From Billgrantia campisalis (GTDB taxonomy: Bacteria > Pseudomonadota > Gammaproteobacteria > Pseudomonadales > Halomonadaceae), in the NCBI RefSeq assembly GCF_022341425.1, contig NZ_JABFUC010000019.1, forward strand, positions 1 through 64,000: a DNA stretch of 64,000 nucleotides. Reading direction: 5' to 3'. Below the pieces are notes generated by a model that was not told where the DNA came from, searched no databases, and saw nothing but the letters and a program-made list of their open reading frames with translations. Every line of letters starts with the position of its first letter. The stretch's first letter is position 1. Of this stretch, positions 16,768 to 25,894 are shown one piece after another. The translations under genes and the position numbers were made by a program.

Positions 16768-17123
16768 AGTGACCCCCTCCGCTCTGTGGTAAACCGGCTA
16801 TGCCATACCAGCATGACATCCGTTAGGCGAAACAGCACCAGCACGACGAAGACACCGACATACAGGCTGGGCACCAGATAGTCAGCGCGGGTGAGAATCC
16901 ATAGGTGGGTGACGCCGAGCCCCGCCGAGACATAAACCAGCCGATGCAGCCAATGCCAGGCACGGTTGCCCATGGCCGCGCGGACGCGCTGAAAGGATGT
17001 GATCGCCAGCGGCACCAGCAGCGCCAGCGCCGCCCCCTGGCGCAGCAAGCGCCGTCGCCCTTCGAAAAGCGCCCTGGGGATCACGTCCGATTCGGCAATC
17101 TGCGGGTAGCGATAGCGTGGCAT
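16731..17123 (-). pseudogene. msrP-msrQ deletion fusion (remnant)
   Basis: The open frame joins the N-terminus of the MsrP sulfoxide reductase to the C-terminal half of its haem partner MsrQ. Residues from MPRYRYPQIAESD through the twin-arginine RRRLLRQG match MsrP starts. From about LLVPLAITS on, WHWLHRLVYVSAGLGVTHL and the final helices match the end of MsrQ. The junction is near 17010-17035. The MsrP catalytic domain with its molybdenum-binding cysteine is missing, as is the first half of MsrQ. A GAGGAG site precedes the ATG at 17123, and the frame stays open upstream to 17276. Methionine sulfoxide repair activity is very unlikely; a small haem-binding membrane protein cannot be excluded. 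Confidence 0.7.
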
Positions 17124-17347
17124 CTCATCGGCCTCCTCGGGACTCAGCCAGTAGAAGACACGCCTTGCCACTCTGTACAAGGCCTGTCCATCCAGGACTC
17201 TCAGTATCATCAGAAAACTTGACCCAGCGCAAGACGCGTCCTTTTCCGACCGCTGCGCTTGGTTGATATGCCTCAAGAACAGGGAATAACCTGATTCCGC
17301 GATAAAGAATATCGACCGTACCGAGTCGCCTATCAGGGGGGAACACC

Positions 17348-18352
17348 ATGACCTATAACGCTCTTACACGGCCCGCTCAGCTTGCCGCTGCCGTCTCGCT
17401 TGGCGCTGCGCTCGCCTTCTCCGGGAGTGTTCTTGCCGGCGACGGCTTCGGCGAGTACCGCGACCGCTTCGAGCCACTGCCGCACTTCCCGCCGATTCCC
17501 GCCGACAACTCCCTGACCCCCGAGAAGGTCGAACTCGGCAACATGCTGTTCTTCGAGCCGCGCATCTCCTCGAGCGGCGTGATCAGCTGCGCCACCTGTC
17601 ACAACCCGGCCCTGGGCTGGGCCGACCGCATCCCGCGGGCCACCGGCCATGACGGCCAGATCGGCGAGCGCAACACCCCGACCGTGCTGAATTCCGGCTT
17701 CCTTGAAGCCCAGTTCTGGGACGGCCGCGAGCCCGATCTGGAAGGCCAGGCGCTCGGCCCCATCGAGGCTGACATCGAGATGGCCATGGATCTGGACATG
17801 GCGCTGGAGCGCCTGGAAGAGTTCGATCTCTACCAGCAGAAGTTTGCCGCCGCCTACCCGGACGACGACGCCCCGATCAATGCCGACAACCTGGCCAAGG
17901 CCCTGGCCAGCTTCCAGCGCACCCTGAACACGCCGAACTCGCCCTTCGATCGCTACCTGCGCGGCGACATCCAGGCCCTCGACGAGCAGGAGAAGCGCGG
18001 CATGGTGGCCTTCGTCGATAACGGCTGTATAGCCTGTCACAGTGGTCCGGCCCTGACCGACAGCAACTTCTGGGCCATCCAGGTGCCCGGCTCCACCGAC
18101 GTGGGCCGCTACGAGGTGACCGGCGACGAAGACGACATGTACAAGTTCCGTACGCCGACGCTGCGCAATGTGGGCGTGACCTATCCGTACATGAACAACG
18201 GTGCTACCGAAACCCTGGAAGAGGCCGTCGCCATCATGGGTACCGAGATGCTCGGCCGCGACTTCGAGGATGACACCATCGCCGACATCACCGCCTTCCT
18301 GCACACCCTGACCGGCGAAATGCCCCACTTCGAAGTGCCGGCACTGCCGTAA
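17348..18352 (+). CDS. Di-haem cytochrome c peroxidase (CcpA/MauG family)
   Basis: This 334-residue periplasmic protein has a signal peptide ending near Ala30 and two CxxCH haem sites, CATCH at residues 81-85 and CIACH at 227-231. Segments such as LGNMLFFEPRIS and FRTPTLRNVGVTYPYMNNG are typical of bacterial cytochrome c peroxidases, which reduce hydrogen peroxide with electrons from small cytochromes. The start follows GGGGGG-AA. The gene is divergent from the small cytochrome c and the msr remnant, so the region may once have been an oxidative-damage defence cluster. MauG-type oxidases share this fold, so peroxidase activity is probable, not certain. Confidence 0.88.
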   Translation: MTYNALTRPAQLAAAVSLGAALAFSGSVLAGDGFGEYRDRFEPLPHFPPIPADNSLTPEKVELGNMLFFEPRISSSGVISCATCHNPALGWADRIPRATGHDGQIGERNTPTVLNSGFLEAQFWDGREPDLEGQALGPIEADIEMAMDLDMALERLEEFDLYQQKFAAAYPDDDAPINADNLAKALASFQRTLNTPNSPFDRYLRGDIQALDEQEKRGMVAFVDNGCIACHSGPALTDSNFWAIQVPGSTDVGRYEVTGDEDDMYKFRTPTLRNVGVTYPYMNNGATETLEEAVAIMGTEMLGRDFEDDTIADITAFLHTLTGEMPHFEVPALP

Positions 18353-18518
18353 AGGGCGCCACGAGCGCTAGAGCAAGGAAGCCTTGGCACCAGGACAATG
18401 GACGTCCTGTCACCACAGCCTTCTCCGTCCAGAACGGGGAAGGTTGTATATGCTTATATGCTGCTATATTAATATCCGATCCTATCAACAATACCAACTA
18501 TCATGGGGAACACTTCGC

Positions 18519-20339
18519 ATGCCACCCACCGAACCATCCCGAGTGCGCGGCCTCGCATCGCCCTTAGCCGGCCTTCAACGGCTGCTTAGGCTCAATCTGC
18601 AGAACAAGATTCTGCTGCTGGTGCTGGTGCCGCTGATCATCTCCTCGTCCTGCCTGCTGCTGCTCGAGGCCAGAGAGCGAATAGCGGACAACCGCGCCCA
18701 GCTCGATCAGCAGCGCGAACTGATGCTGGCGTCGCGCCAGCGCGGCGTCGAGGGAATCGTCGAGCTGGCCCAGTCGATGGTCCAGCAAATCGCCCAGAGC
18801 GCCGACAGCGAAACCGAGGCCAGGCAGGCCGCCAGTGCCCTGCTGAGGAACATGCGCTTCGAAGGCGACAACTATGTCTTTGTCTTCGACTACGACGGCA
18901 CCATGCTGGTGCAGCCCGCGGTGCCCGAGCAGGAAGGTACCGCCATGCTCGACGCCACGGATGCCAGCGGCCAGCCGCTGATCCGCGACATGATCGACAT
19001 CGCCCGGGAGGGGGGCGGCGACTACCGCTATGAATGGCCCAACCCAAGCACCGGCGAGGTCGAGCCCAAGCACTCCTATGCCGCCGCCATTCCCGAGTGG
19101 AACTGGGTCATCGGCGCCGGCGTCTACGCCACCGATGTGGATGCCGCCATGGCCCAGGCCGAGGCCACCGCCTGGGACAACCTGATCGCATCGCTGGTCC
19201 GGCTCTTCTTCATCGCCTCGGCGGTCAACCTGACCATCACCGTCTTCGCCATCTGGATCACGCGACGTACCGTCCGGCAGATTCGCGACACGGCCAGCAC
19301 GATGCAAGAGATCGCCCAAGAGGTTGCCGACGGCAAGGGGGATCTGACCCGGCGCTTGAGAGTCAACAGCAACGACGAGATCGGCGAGCTGGCCACCCAG
19401 TTCAACGGCTTCCTGGCACGCATCCAGGCCACGCTGCTCGATGTGCGCAACGGCGCGCACAGCGTCTATCAGGCCGCCAACAATATCGCCCAGAGCAGTG
19501 AGGAGCTGGCATCGCGCACCGACCAGGCGGCGGCCAATCTGCAGCAGACCTCCTCGGCCATGGAACAGATCACCTCGACGGTGGAGAACAACGCCAGCCA
19601 CGCCACCCAGGCCGACCAGCTGGTACAGTCGAGCGCCGAGGTGGCCCGTCAGGGACAGTCGGCCATGCAGGAAGTCGAGACGACCATGGGCGACATCAAC
19701 CAGTCATCGGCACAGATCGGTGAGATCGTCTCGATGATCGATTCCATCGCCTTCCAGACCAATATCCTGGCCCTCAACGCCTCCGTCGAGGCGGCTCGCG
19801 CCGGCGAACACGGCCGGGGCTTCGCCGTGGTAGCCCAGGAAGTGCGCACCCTGGCCCAGCGCTCCGCCGATGCCGCCCGGGAGATTCGCGAGCTGATCGG
19901 TCAATCGGTGGCCCACTCCCAGCACGGTTCAACGATCGTGAAGAAGGCCGGCGAGACCATGCAGCTGATCGTTACCCGGGTCACCGAGGTCACCGACGTC
20001 ATCGCCGAGATCAGCGCCGGCTCCCAGGAGCAGAGCGCCGGCATCCGCGAGGTCAACACCGCCGTCAACCAGATGGACACCATGACCCAGCAGAACGCTT
20101 CCATGGTGGAGCACAACTCGGACACCGCCGGCGAGATGCGTCGTCAGGCCGAGCGCCTCAGCCGGCTGATCGACGGCTTCCAACTGGGCGACGCCCCGTC
20201 GGCCGGAGACACCCCCCGCGCCGAGTCATGGGCCGACTCACCTGCCGCCGACGTCAGCAGCACCCGTCTTGTCGCCGTTCGTAGCGAGCGGGAACGTCCC
20301 TCGAGTCGCCAGGCGTCGCTGGAGTGGGAGGCGTTCTAG
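18519..20339 (+). CDS. Methyl-accepting chemotaxis protein with Cache domain
   Basis: This 606-residue chemoreceptor has a membrane helix near residues 27-47, a periplasmic single-Cache domain (DNYVFVFDYDGTMLVQP, WNWVIGAGVYATDVD), and a second helix near 225-250. A HAMP domain and a cytoplasmic signalling domain follow, with the conserved hairpin tip EVRTLAQRSADAAREI and EAARAGEHGRGFAVVAQEV. Double-Cys or degradation motifs are absent. The protein ends EWEAF, which resembles the CheR/CheB-tethering pentapeptide. The chosen ATG has GGGGAA about eight bases before it; the upstream frame from 18384 is AT-rich leader. The ligand is unknown; nearby purine genes are suggestive only. Confidence 0.92.
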   Translation: MPPTEPSRVRGLASPLAGLQRLLRLNLQNKILLLVLVPLIISSSCLLLLEARERIADNRAQLDQQRELMLASRQRGVEGIVELAQSMVQQIAQSADSETEARQAASALLRNMRFEGDNYVFVFDYDGTMLVQPAVPEQEGTAMLDATDASGQPLIRDMIDIAREGGGDYRYEWPNPSTGEVEPKHSYAAAIPEWNWVIGAGVYATDVDAAMAQAEATAWDNLIASLVRLFFIASAVNLTITVFAIWITRRTVRQIRDTASTMQEIAQEVADGKGDLTRRLRVNSNDEIGELATQFNGFLARIQATLLDVRNGAHSVYQAANNIAQSSEELASRTDQAAANLQQTSSAMEQITSTVENNASHATQADQLVQSSAEVARQGQSAMQEVETTMGDINQSSAQIGEIVSMIDSIAFQTNILALNASVEAARAGEHGRGFAVVAQEVRTLAQRSADAAREIRELIGQSVAHSQHGSTIVKKAGETMQLIVTRVTEVTDVIAEISAGSQEQSAGIREVNTAVNQMDTMTQQNASMVEHNSDTAGEMRRQAERLSRLIDGFQLGDAPSAGDTPRAESWADSPAADVSSTRLVAVRSERERPSSRQASLEWEAF

Positions 20340-20362
20340 GCCGCCGATATCCACCCGAGCTA

Positions 20363-20388
20363 GCCCCCGGCTCCGAACAGCCGGGGGC
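20363..20388. terminator. Hairpin between convergent chemoreceptor and deaminase genes
   Basis: Ten-base arms GCCCCCGGCT and AGCCGGGGGC flank a six-base loop midway between two convergent genes. There is no T-tract on either side, so it may act as a bidirectional transcript-end hairpin and not a classic terminator. Confidence 0.45.
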
Positions 20389-20421
20389 GCAAGTCATCTC
20401 GATGCCGTAACGACAGCGGTG

Positions 20422-21417
20422 TCACACGCTCTCGGCCAACTGGCGATGCAGCGCCAGGCGCCGCTCGCGGCTCATGAAGGCGGCCTCGATGGCGGTGCCG
20501 GCGAGCTCGATGAAAACCTCCTCCGACCAGCCGAAGGCCTGCTCACAGGCCAGGAAGTTGTCCAGCACGCCGCCGCCAAAGTAGGCCGGGTCATCGGAGT
20601 TGATCGTCAGGCGCAGCCCGGCGTCGAGCAGCCGGGGCAAGGGGTGCTCCTCGATGCGCTCCACGACTTTTAGCCGCACATTGGAGAGCGGGCAGACGGT
20701 CAGCACCACCCCCTCGTCGCGCAGCCGCGCCACCAAGTCGGGGTCTTCCAGGCAACGCACCCCATGGTCGATGCGACAGACCTCCAGCAGGTCCAGCGCT
20801 TCGCGAATGTATTCGGGAGGTCCCTCCTCCCCGGCATGGGCCACCCGCGGGATACCCAGCAGTCTGGCGCGCTGGAAGACATCCCGGAACTTCAACGGCG
20901 GATGGCCGCGCTCGGCGCTGTCGAGCCCCACCGCATCGAGCAGCTCCCAGTAGGGAGCGGCGCGCTCGAGCACCGACATGGCCTCCTCGGCCGGCCGGTC
21001 GCGCAGAAAGGCCATGATCAGGGCGGTGGACATGCCCAGCTCCCGCTCGGCCTGGCGACGGGCCAGGCCGAGCCCCTCCATCACCGTCTCCAGTTCGACG
21101 CCGCGTATCAGATGCGCCTGGGGATCGAAGTGCAGCTCCACGTGCACCACACCCTCTGCGTGGGCGCGCCGGAAGTAGTCCATGGCCAGGTCGTGGAAGT
21201 CCTCGGCGGTGCGCAGCACGCTCATGCCCCGGTAATAGAGATCGAGGAAGGACTGCAGGTCTGTGAAGTCGTAGGCGGCGCGGGCCTCTTCGACCGACGC
21301 ATAGGGCAGTGCGACGCCGTTGCGCTCGGCGAGGGTGAACATGAGCTCGGGCTCCAGGGAGCCCTCGATATGCAGATGCAGCTCGGCCTTGGGCAGGCGC
21401 TTGAGGAAATCGCGCAT
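20422..21417 (-). CDS. Adenosine deaminase family, probably adenine deaminase
   Basis: This 331-residue zinc amidohydrolase has HLHIEG (His14, His16), HAGEEGPP (His194, Glu197), a catalytic histidine in RIDHG (His218) and the zinc aspartate in NSDDPAYFGG (Asp275/276). The RIDHG, CPLSNVRLKVV and SDDPAYFGGG forms are those seen in the adenine deaminase branch related to Pseudomonas PA0148 and yeast Aah1; typical adenosine deaminases have RIGHG. It would make hypoxanthine from adenine and feed the xdhABC enzyme. It is often annotated as add. The substrate call rests on motif comparison only. Confidence 0.85.
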   Translation of the reverse strand: MRDFLKRLPKAELHLHIEGSLEPELMFTLAERNGVALPYASVEEARAAYDFTDLQSFLDLYYRGMSVLRTAEDFHDLAMDYFRRAHAEGVVHVELHFDPQAHLIRGVELETVMEGLGLARRQAERELGMSTALIMAFLRDRPAEEAMSVLERAAPYWELLDAVGLDSAERGHPPLKFRDVFQRARLLGIPRVAHAGEEGPPEYIREALDLLEVCRIDHGVRCLEDPDLVARLRDEGVVLTVCPLSNVRLKVVERIEEHPLPRLLDAGLRLTINSDDPAYFGGGVLDNFLACEQAFGWSEEVFIELAGTAIEAAFMSRERRLALHRQLAESV

Positions 21418-21488
21418 GGGTCAGCTCTCGGTCAGGAGTGTTTCACCTCATCCTGATAGAAAGACGACATTTGCGCAAAGTGCCCGGC

Positions 21489-23213
21489 CTACGCCTCGCG
21501 TAGGCGCCCCTCCACCAGGGTCAGCTGACGCTCCACGCCCGGCGGGTCGAAGGGGCCAACCCCGAGCTGATGCACCAGGTAGATGACGCTGCGCCCCGTA
21601 AGCCAGGCGTCGAGGCGGGGAGCCAGCGCCGCCACGGTCTCGGCATCCAGCCCGGCAAAGGGCTCATCGAGCAGCACCAGGTCAGGGTCGCGAAGCCACA
21701 GCCGTGCCAGGGCCAGGCGACGGGCTTGACCGCCGGAGAGCTGGCGCCCGCCCTCGCCGACTCGGGTGGCGAGCCCGGCCGGCAGAGAGTCAGCCCAGCC
21801 ATCCAGCTCGACCCACGCCAGCGCCTGCCACAGCTCGCCATCGCCGGCCTCGGGTGCGGCCAGCCGCAGATTGGCCGCCAGGCTGTCATCGAACAGGTCA
21901 CTGCGTTGCGTCAGCGCCGTCACCCGCTCACGCAGCGCCGCCTCTGGCCAGTCTCCAAGCGCCTGCCCACCCAGAGTGATGCGCCCGGCATCGGGCAACA
22001 GCTGGCGCAGCAGCAGACCGGCCACACTCGACTTCCCAGCCCCCGAGGCACCGCACAGGGCCAGCCGCTCACCGGGCGCCAGGGTAAAGGAGAGTTCGCT
22101 CAAGGCAGGGGTCAACGCGCCAGGATAACGCAGGGTCACCGCCGATAGCGCCACCGATAATGGCCCCGGTGGCGGCGCCGTACGCGCATCGGCGGCAACC
22201 GGCTCACGAGAGCGCGCCTCCAGGGCATTGAGTCGCTCGGCCGCTCCCCGGGTGGCACCCAGCCAGGTAAAGGCCGCCGGCAGGGCCGCCAGCGCCTCGC
22301 TCATCGCCAGCATGGCCAGCGGCATCATCACCATCAGCGGACCGGACAGCCGTCCGGCCTCCCAGGCCCCAGCGGCAAGCCACAGCGCCAGCAGCGCCCC
22401 CCCTCCCACGAACAGGCCGGCCAGGGCATTGCCCAGTGCCACCAGCGCCCCGAGACGCCGCTGGTCACGGTAGAGCCGTGCCTCGATGGTCGCCAGGCGG
22501 CGTCGATGCTCTGCCAGGCCGCCATAGGCCTCCAGCTCGGCAAGTCCCTGAAGCTGCTCGATCAACCGAGCTCGCAGCGCCTCCAGGTCGTCCACCTGAC
22601 GCCGGCTGGCCGCCATGCCGAGCCGCGCCTGCCCCAGGGTCACCCACAGCCAGCCGAGCAGCAGCCAGGCGCCGCTGGCCAGCCCCACCGTGGGCGACCA
22701 CAGCGCCAGGAAGGCGGCCAGGCCGAGCAGCGCCAGCAGCCCCACCACCGCCGGTGCCAGTAGGCGCAGGTAGAGGCTGTCCAGGGTATCGATATCCGCG
22801 GTCAGGCGATTAAGCCAGTCGCTGGCCCGTCGCCGCGAGAGCGCATGGCCATCGAGCCCCGATAGCGCCGCGAACAGCCGGGCCCGCAGATCGGCCAGCA
22901 GCCGCAGCACCGTATCATGGTTGTAGAGTCGCTCCAGGTAGCGTGACAGGGTACGCGACACGGCGAATAAACGAATGCCGCCCCCCGGCACATAGACCTC
23001 CAGGGAAACGGCCACGCCCGCCGCCAGCAGCAGCCCGGTCAGCCCGGTGGCGGTGATGAACCAGCCCGACAGGGCCAGCAGGCCGATCGCCGACAACAGA
23101 GTCAGCCCCATCAGCGCCGCCCCCACAGCCAGCCGAGTGCGGCGCCGCCCCAACAGCTTGAACCAGGGGCCCAGGGTGGCAATCAGCGAGTGGTGTTCAG
23201 CCATGTGGCGCAT
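21489..23213 (-). CDS. cydC: Cysteine/glutathione ABC exporter subunit CydC
   Basis: CydDC is a heterodimeric ABC exporter of cysteine and glutathione needed for assembly of cytochrome bd-type oxidases. This 574-residue half has an N-terminal six-helix membrane domain, Walker A GASGAGKSS near residue 380, signature LSGGQARRLALARL and Walker B VLLDEPFAG. The ATG at 23213 has GAGGAGG six bases upstream; a GTG two codons earlier would sit on that ribosome site. The start overlaps the cydD end by 17 bases. It is the last gene of a cydABDC cluster on the minus strand. Confidence 0.92.
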   Translation of the reverse strand: MRHMAEHHSLIATLGPWFKLLGRRRTRLAVGAALMGLTLLSAIGLLALSGWFITATGLTGLLLAAGVAVSLEVYVPGGGIRLFAVSRTLSRYLERLYNHDTVLRLLADLRARLFAALSGLDGHALSRRRASDWLNRLTADIDTLDSLYLRLLAPAVVGLLALLGLAAFLALWSPTVGLASGAWLLLGWLWVTLGQARLGMAASRRQVDDLEALRARLIEQLQGLAELEAYGGLAEHRRRLATIEARLYRDQRRLGALVALGNALAGLFVGGGALLALWLAAGAWEAGRLSGPLMVMMPLAMLAMSEALAALPAAFTWLGATRGAAERLNALEARSREPVAADARTAPPPGPLSVALSAVTLRYPGALTPALSELSFTLAPGERLALCGASGAGKSSVAGLLLRQLLPDAGRITLGGQALGDWPEAALRERVTALTQRSDLFDDSLAANLRLAAPEAGDGELWQALAWVELDGWADSLPAGLATRVGEGGRQLSGGQARRLALARLWLRDPDLVLLDEPFAGLDAETVAALAPRLDAWLTGRSVIYLVHQLGVGPFDPPGVERQLTLVEGRLREA

Positions 23214-24885
23214 GGTCACCCTCCTCTGCTTGACCAGCCTCCAGCACCAGGCGCCGGGTGCCGAGCGCCATTAGCGCCGGGTGATGGGTGGCAATCACCA
23301 GCGTACGCCCTTCGCCGGCCAGCTCGGCCAGGACCTCGACGAGGCATGCCTCACTGTCGGCATCGAGGCTCGCGGTGGGCTCGTCCAGCAGCACCAGTGG
23401 CGCCTGGGAAAGAAATACCCTCGCCAACGCCAGCCGCTGGGCCTGGCCGCCAGAGAGGCCCACGCCACGCTCGCTCAGGGTCGCATCGAGCCCCTCGGGC
23501 AAGGCGGCCAGCAGCTCCCCCAGCCCTGCCCGAACCAGCGCCCGATGCATTTGCGCTCGGCTCGCCTCGGGACAAGCCAGGCGCAGGTTCTCGGCGAGGC
23601 TGCCCTGCACTAGCAGCGGCCGCTGGTCCATCCAGGCCAAGCCGATCCCCGGGGCCAGGCGACGCCGACCGCTGCCGGGCCCCACGAAACCGGCCAGCAA
23701 CTGGAGCAGGGTCGACTTACCCGCGCCGGAGGGGCCGGTCACCACCAGCACCTCACCGGGTGCGAGGCACAGGCTGAGCGGCCCGAGTACCCTGCCGCGG
23801 CCAGGATAGGTGACGCTGGCCCCTTCCAGCTCAACCAGGCTCTCCCCCACGGGAGAGTCGGCCGCTTGGCGGCGCACCGGGTCAGGGGTCTCTTCGAGTA
23901 GGCCGACCAGCCCCTCGGCGGCGCCCAGGGCCGCGGCCCGATCATGGTAGTGCTGCGACAGGGTACGCAGCGGCTGGAAAAACTCAGGCGCCAAGAGCAG
24001 CACCAGCAGCCCGGTAAACAGGGTCAATTCTGGCGAGGGCCCATAGGTGATATAGCCGAGCAGGCCGAAGCCGACGTAGATCGCCACCACGGCGATGGCC
24101 ACCGCCGAGAAGAACTCCAGTACCGCCGAGGACAGGAAGGCTACACGCAGGGTGCGCATGCTGCGTCGACGATAGTCGTCGGCGGCCGCCTGAACCTCCT
24201 CGGTCGCAGCGGCGCGGCGGCCGAACAACTGCAAGGTGGTTATACCGCGCACCCGGTCGATGAAGTGACCCGAGAGCCGGGCCACGGCGGCGAACTGGTC
24301 GCGATTGAGCCGCTCCGCGCCCATCCCCACCAGCGCCATGAACAGCGGGATCAGCGGCGCGGCAAGCAGCAGGAAGAGCGCCGCCAGCCAGTCCAACCAG
24401 GCGACCAAGCAGAGGATGAGCAGCGGGCTCAGCACGGCCAGACGTAGCTGAGGAACGAAGCGGGAGAAGTAGCCGTCCAGGACTTCGACCTGCTCCACCA
24501 GCTGGTTGGCCAGGGACGCCGAATGGCGCGATGCCAACCTCACCGGCCCCAGCGCAGCGAGATGATCCAGCAGCTCGGCCCGCAGACGGGCACGAATGTC
24601 GCGACTCGCCGCCTGCGCCAACGTCTCCTGGGCATACAGCGCTACTCCCTTTAGCAGCTGGATACCGGCCAGGGCAAGAAAAGGCGCTGCCAAGCTGGCG
24701 AGCTCATCGCCGGCCACCAGCAGCCGGCTGACAAGCCAGGCCAGCAGCGCCATCTGCGCGATGATCAGCAGTGCGGCGACGCTGCCCGCCAGCACGGCGA
24801 GTCCCAGCCGCCGTCGCTCACCGGCGGCCAGGGAGGTCAGCAGTCGTCGCGGCGTCCGCCCGGCCGCTTTCTGGTCAAGCGGCAT
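23197..24885 (-). CDS. cydD: Cysteine/glutathione ABC exporter subunit CydD
   Basis: This is the first half-transporter of CydDC. The 562-residue protein has a membrane domain, Walker A GPSGAGKST, signature LSGGQAQRLALARV and Walker B VLLDEPTAS. The ATG at 24885 lies four bases after the cydB stop. A GTG at 24906 in the same frame, overlapping cydB, is an alternative seven codons longer. Neither start has a good ribosome site, so translation is probably coupled to cydB. Cluster order is cydA, cydB, cydD, cydC. Confidence 0.92.
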   Translation of the reverse strand: MPLDQKAAGRTPRRLLTSLAAGERRRLGLAVLAGSVAALLIIAQMALLAWLVSRLLVAGDELASLAAPFLALAGIQLLKGVALYAQETLAQAASRDIRARLRAELLDHLAALGPVRLASRHSASLANQLVEQVEVLDGYFSRFVPQLRLAVLSPLLILCLVAWLDWLAALFLLLAAPLIPLFMALVGMGAERLNRDQFAAVARLSGHFIDRVRGITTLQLFGRRAAATEEVQAAADDYRRRSMRTLRVAFLSSAVLEFFSAVAIAVVAIYVGFGLLGYITYGPSPELTLFTGLLVLLLAPEFFQPLRTLSQHYHDRAAALGAAEGLVGLLEETPDPVRRQAADSPVGESLVELEGASVTYPGRGRVLGPLSLCLAPGEVLVVTGPSGAGKSTLLQLLAGFVGPGSGRRRLAPGIGLAWMDQRPLLVQGSLAENLRLACPEASRAQMHRALVRAGLGELLAALPEGLDATLSERGVGLSGGQAQRLALARVFLSQAPLVLLDEPTASLDADSEACLVEVLAELAGEGRTLVIATHHPALMALGTRRLVLEAGQAEEGDHAPHG

Positions 24886-24889
24886 CGGG

Positions 24890-25891
24890 TCAGTGATAGC
24901 CGTCACCCACCTTGACCTTGCCGCGGAACACCCAGTAGGTCCAGGCGGTGTAGGTCAGCACGATGGGAATCACGAACAGCACCCCGAGCAGCAGGAACAG
25001 CTGCGACTCCGGCGCCGAGGCGGCATCCCAGATGGTGTGGTCGGGCGGCACGATTACCGGCCACTTGCTCGCCACCAGGCCCAGGTAGGTGAAGATGAAA
25101 AGCCCCAGGGTGGCCACGAAGGGTTGCCCCTCCTGACGCTGACGAGTCGAACGCCACAGCCAGACGGCGCAGGCCATGGCCAGTGTCGGGAAGATCCAGA
25201 TCAGCTCGATGCGATCGAACCAGCGCGCCCACACCTCGGGGTTCACGAAGGGCGTCCAGAGACTGATGATGGCAAAGACCGCCAGCACCCCCAGCAGCAG
25301 CCCGGGCACCATGCGGTAGGCCCAGTCCTGAACATGCCCTTCGGACTTGAGAATCAGCCAGGTCGCGCCAAGCAGCGCATAGCCGGTCATCAGCCCCAGG
25401 CCGGTCAGCACGGTAAAGGGGGTCAGCCAATCCATGGCACCGCCGACATAGACGAAGTCCTCCACCGCAAAGCCCTGAATATAGCTACCCACCACGACGC
25501 CTTGGGCGAAGGCCGCTACCGCAGAGCCCCAACAGAAGGCGCGGTTCCACCAGTGGCGGTTACGGTGCGACTTGAAGCGGAACTCGAAGGCGATCCCGCG
25601 GAAGATCAGCCCCGCCAGCATCAGGAAGACACCGATATAGAGAGCCGGCAGGAACACCGAGTAGACCAGCGGAAAGGCCCCCAGCAGCCCGGCCCCGCCC
25701 AGCACCAACCAGGTCTCGTTACCGTCCCACACCGGGGCCACCGAGTTCATCATCACGTCCCGGGCATCCTCATCCGGGGCAAAGGGGTAGAGGATGCCCA
25801 CGCCCAGGTCGAAGCCATCCATCACCACGTACATGATCACGCCGAAACCGATGATCAGCGCCCAGATCAATGAAAGATCAAACATTTCCAT
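24890..25891 (-). CDS. cydB: Cytochrome bd-type quinol oxidase subunit II (CioB-like)
   Basis: Subunit II of the terminal quinol oxidase stabilises the haem-bearing subunit I in the inner membrane. The 333-residue protein begins MEMFDLSLIW and carries YVVMDGFDLGVGIL, PVWDGNETWLVLGG and FRGIAFEFRFK, the conserved family blocks. Its length and sequence are closer to CioB of the cyanide-insensitive oxidase than to E. coli CydB (379 residues). The ribosome site AGGA lies within the end of cydA; the genes are three bases apart. No CydX-like mini-gene was seen in the cluster. Confidence 0.93.
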   Translation of the reverse strand: MEMFDLSLIWALIIGFGVIMYVVMDGFDLGVGILYPFAPDEDARDVMMNSVAPVWDGNETWLVLGGAGLLGAFPLVYSVFLPALYIGVFLMLAGLIFRGIAFEFRFKSHRNRHWWNRAFCWGSAVAAFAQGVVVGSYIQGFAVEDFVYVGGAMDWLTPFTVLTGLGLMTGYALLGATWLILKSEGHVQDWAYRMVPGLLLGVLAVFAIISLWTPFVNPEVWARWFDRIELIWIFPTLAMACAVWLWRSTRQRQEGQPFVATLGLFIFTYLGLVASKWPVIVPPDHTIWDAASAPESQLFLLLGVLFVIPIVLTYTAWTYWVFRGKVKVGDGYH

Positions 25892-25894
25892 GGG

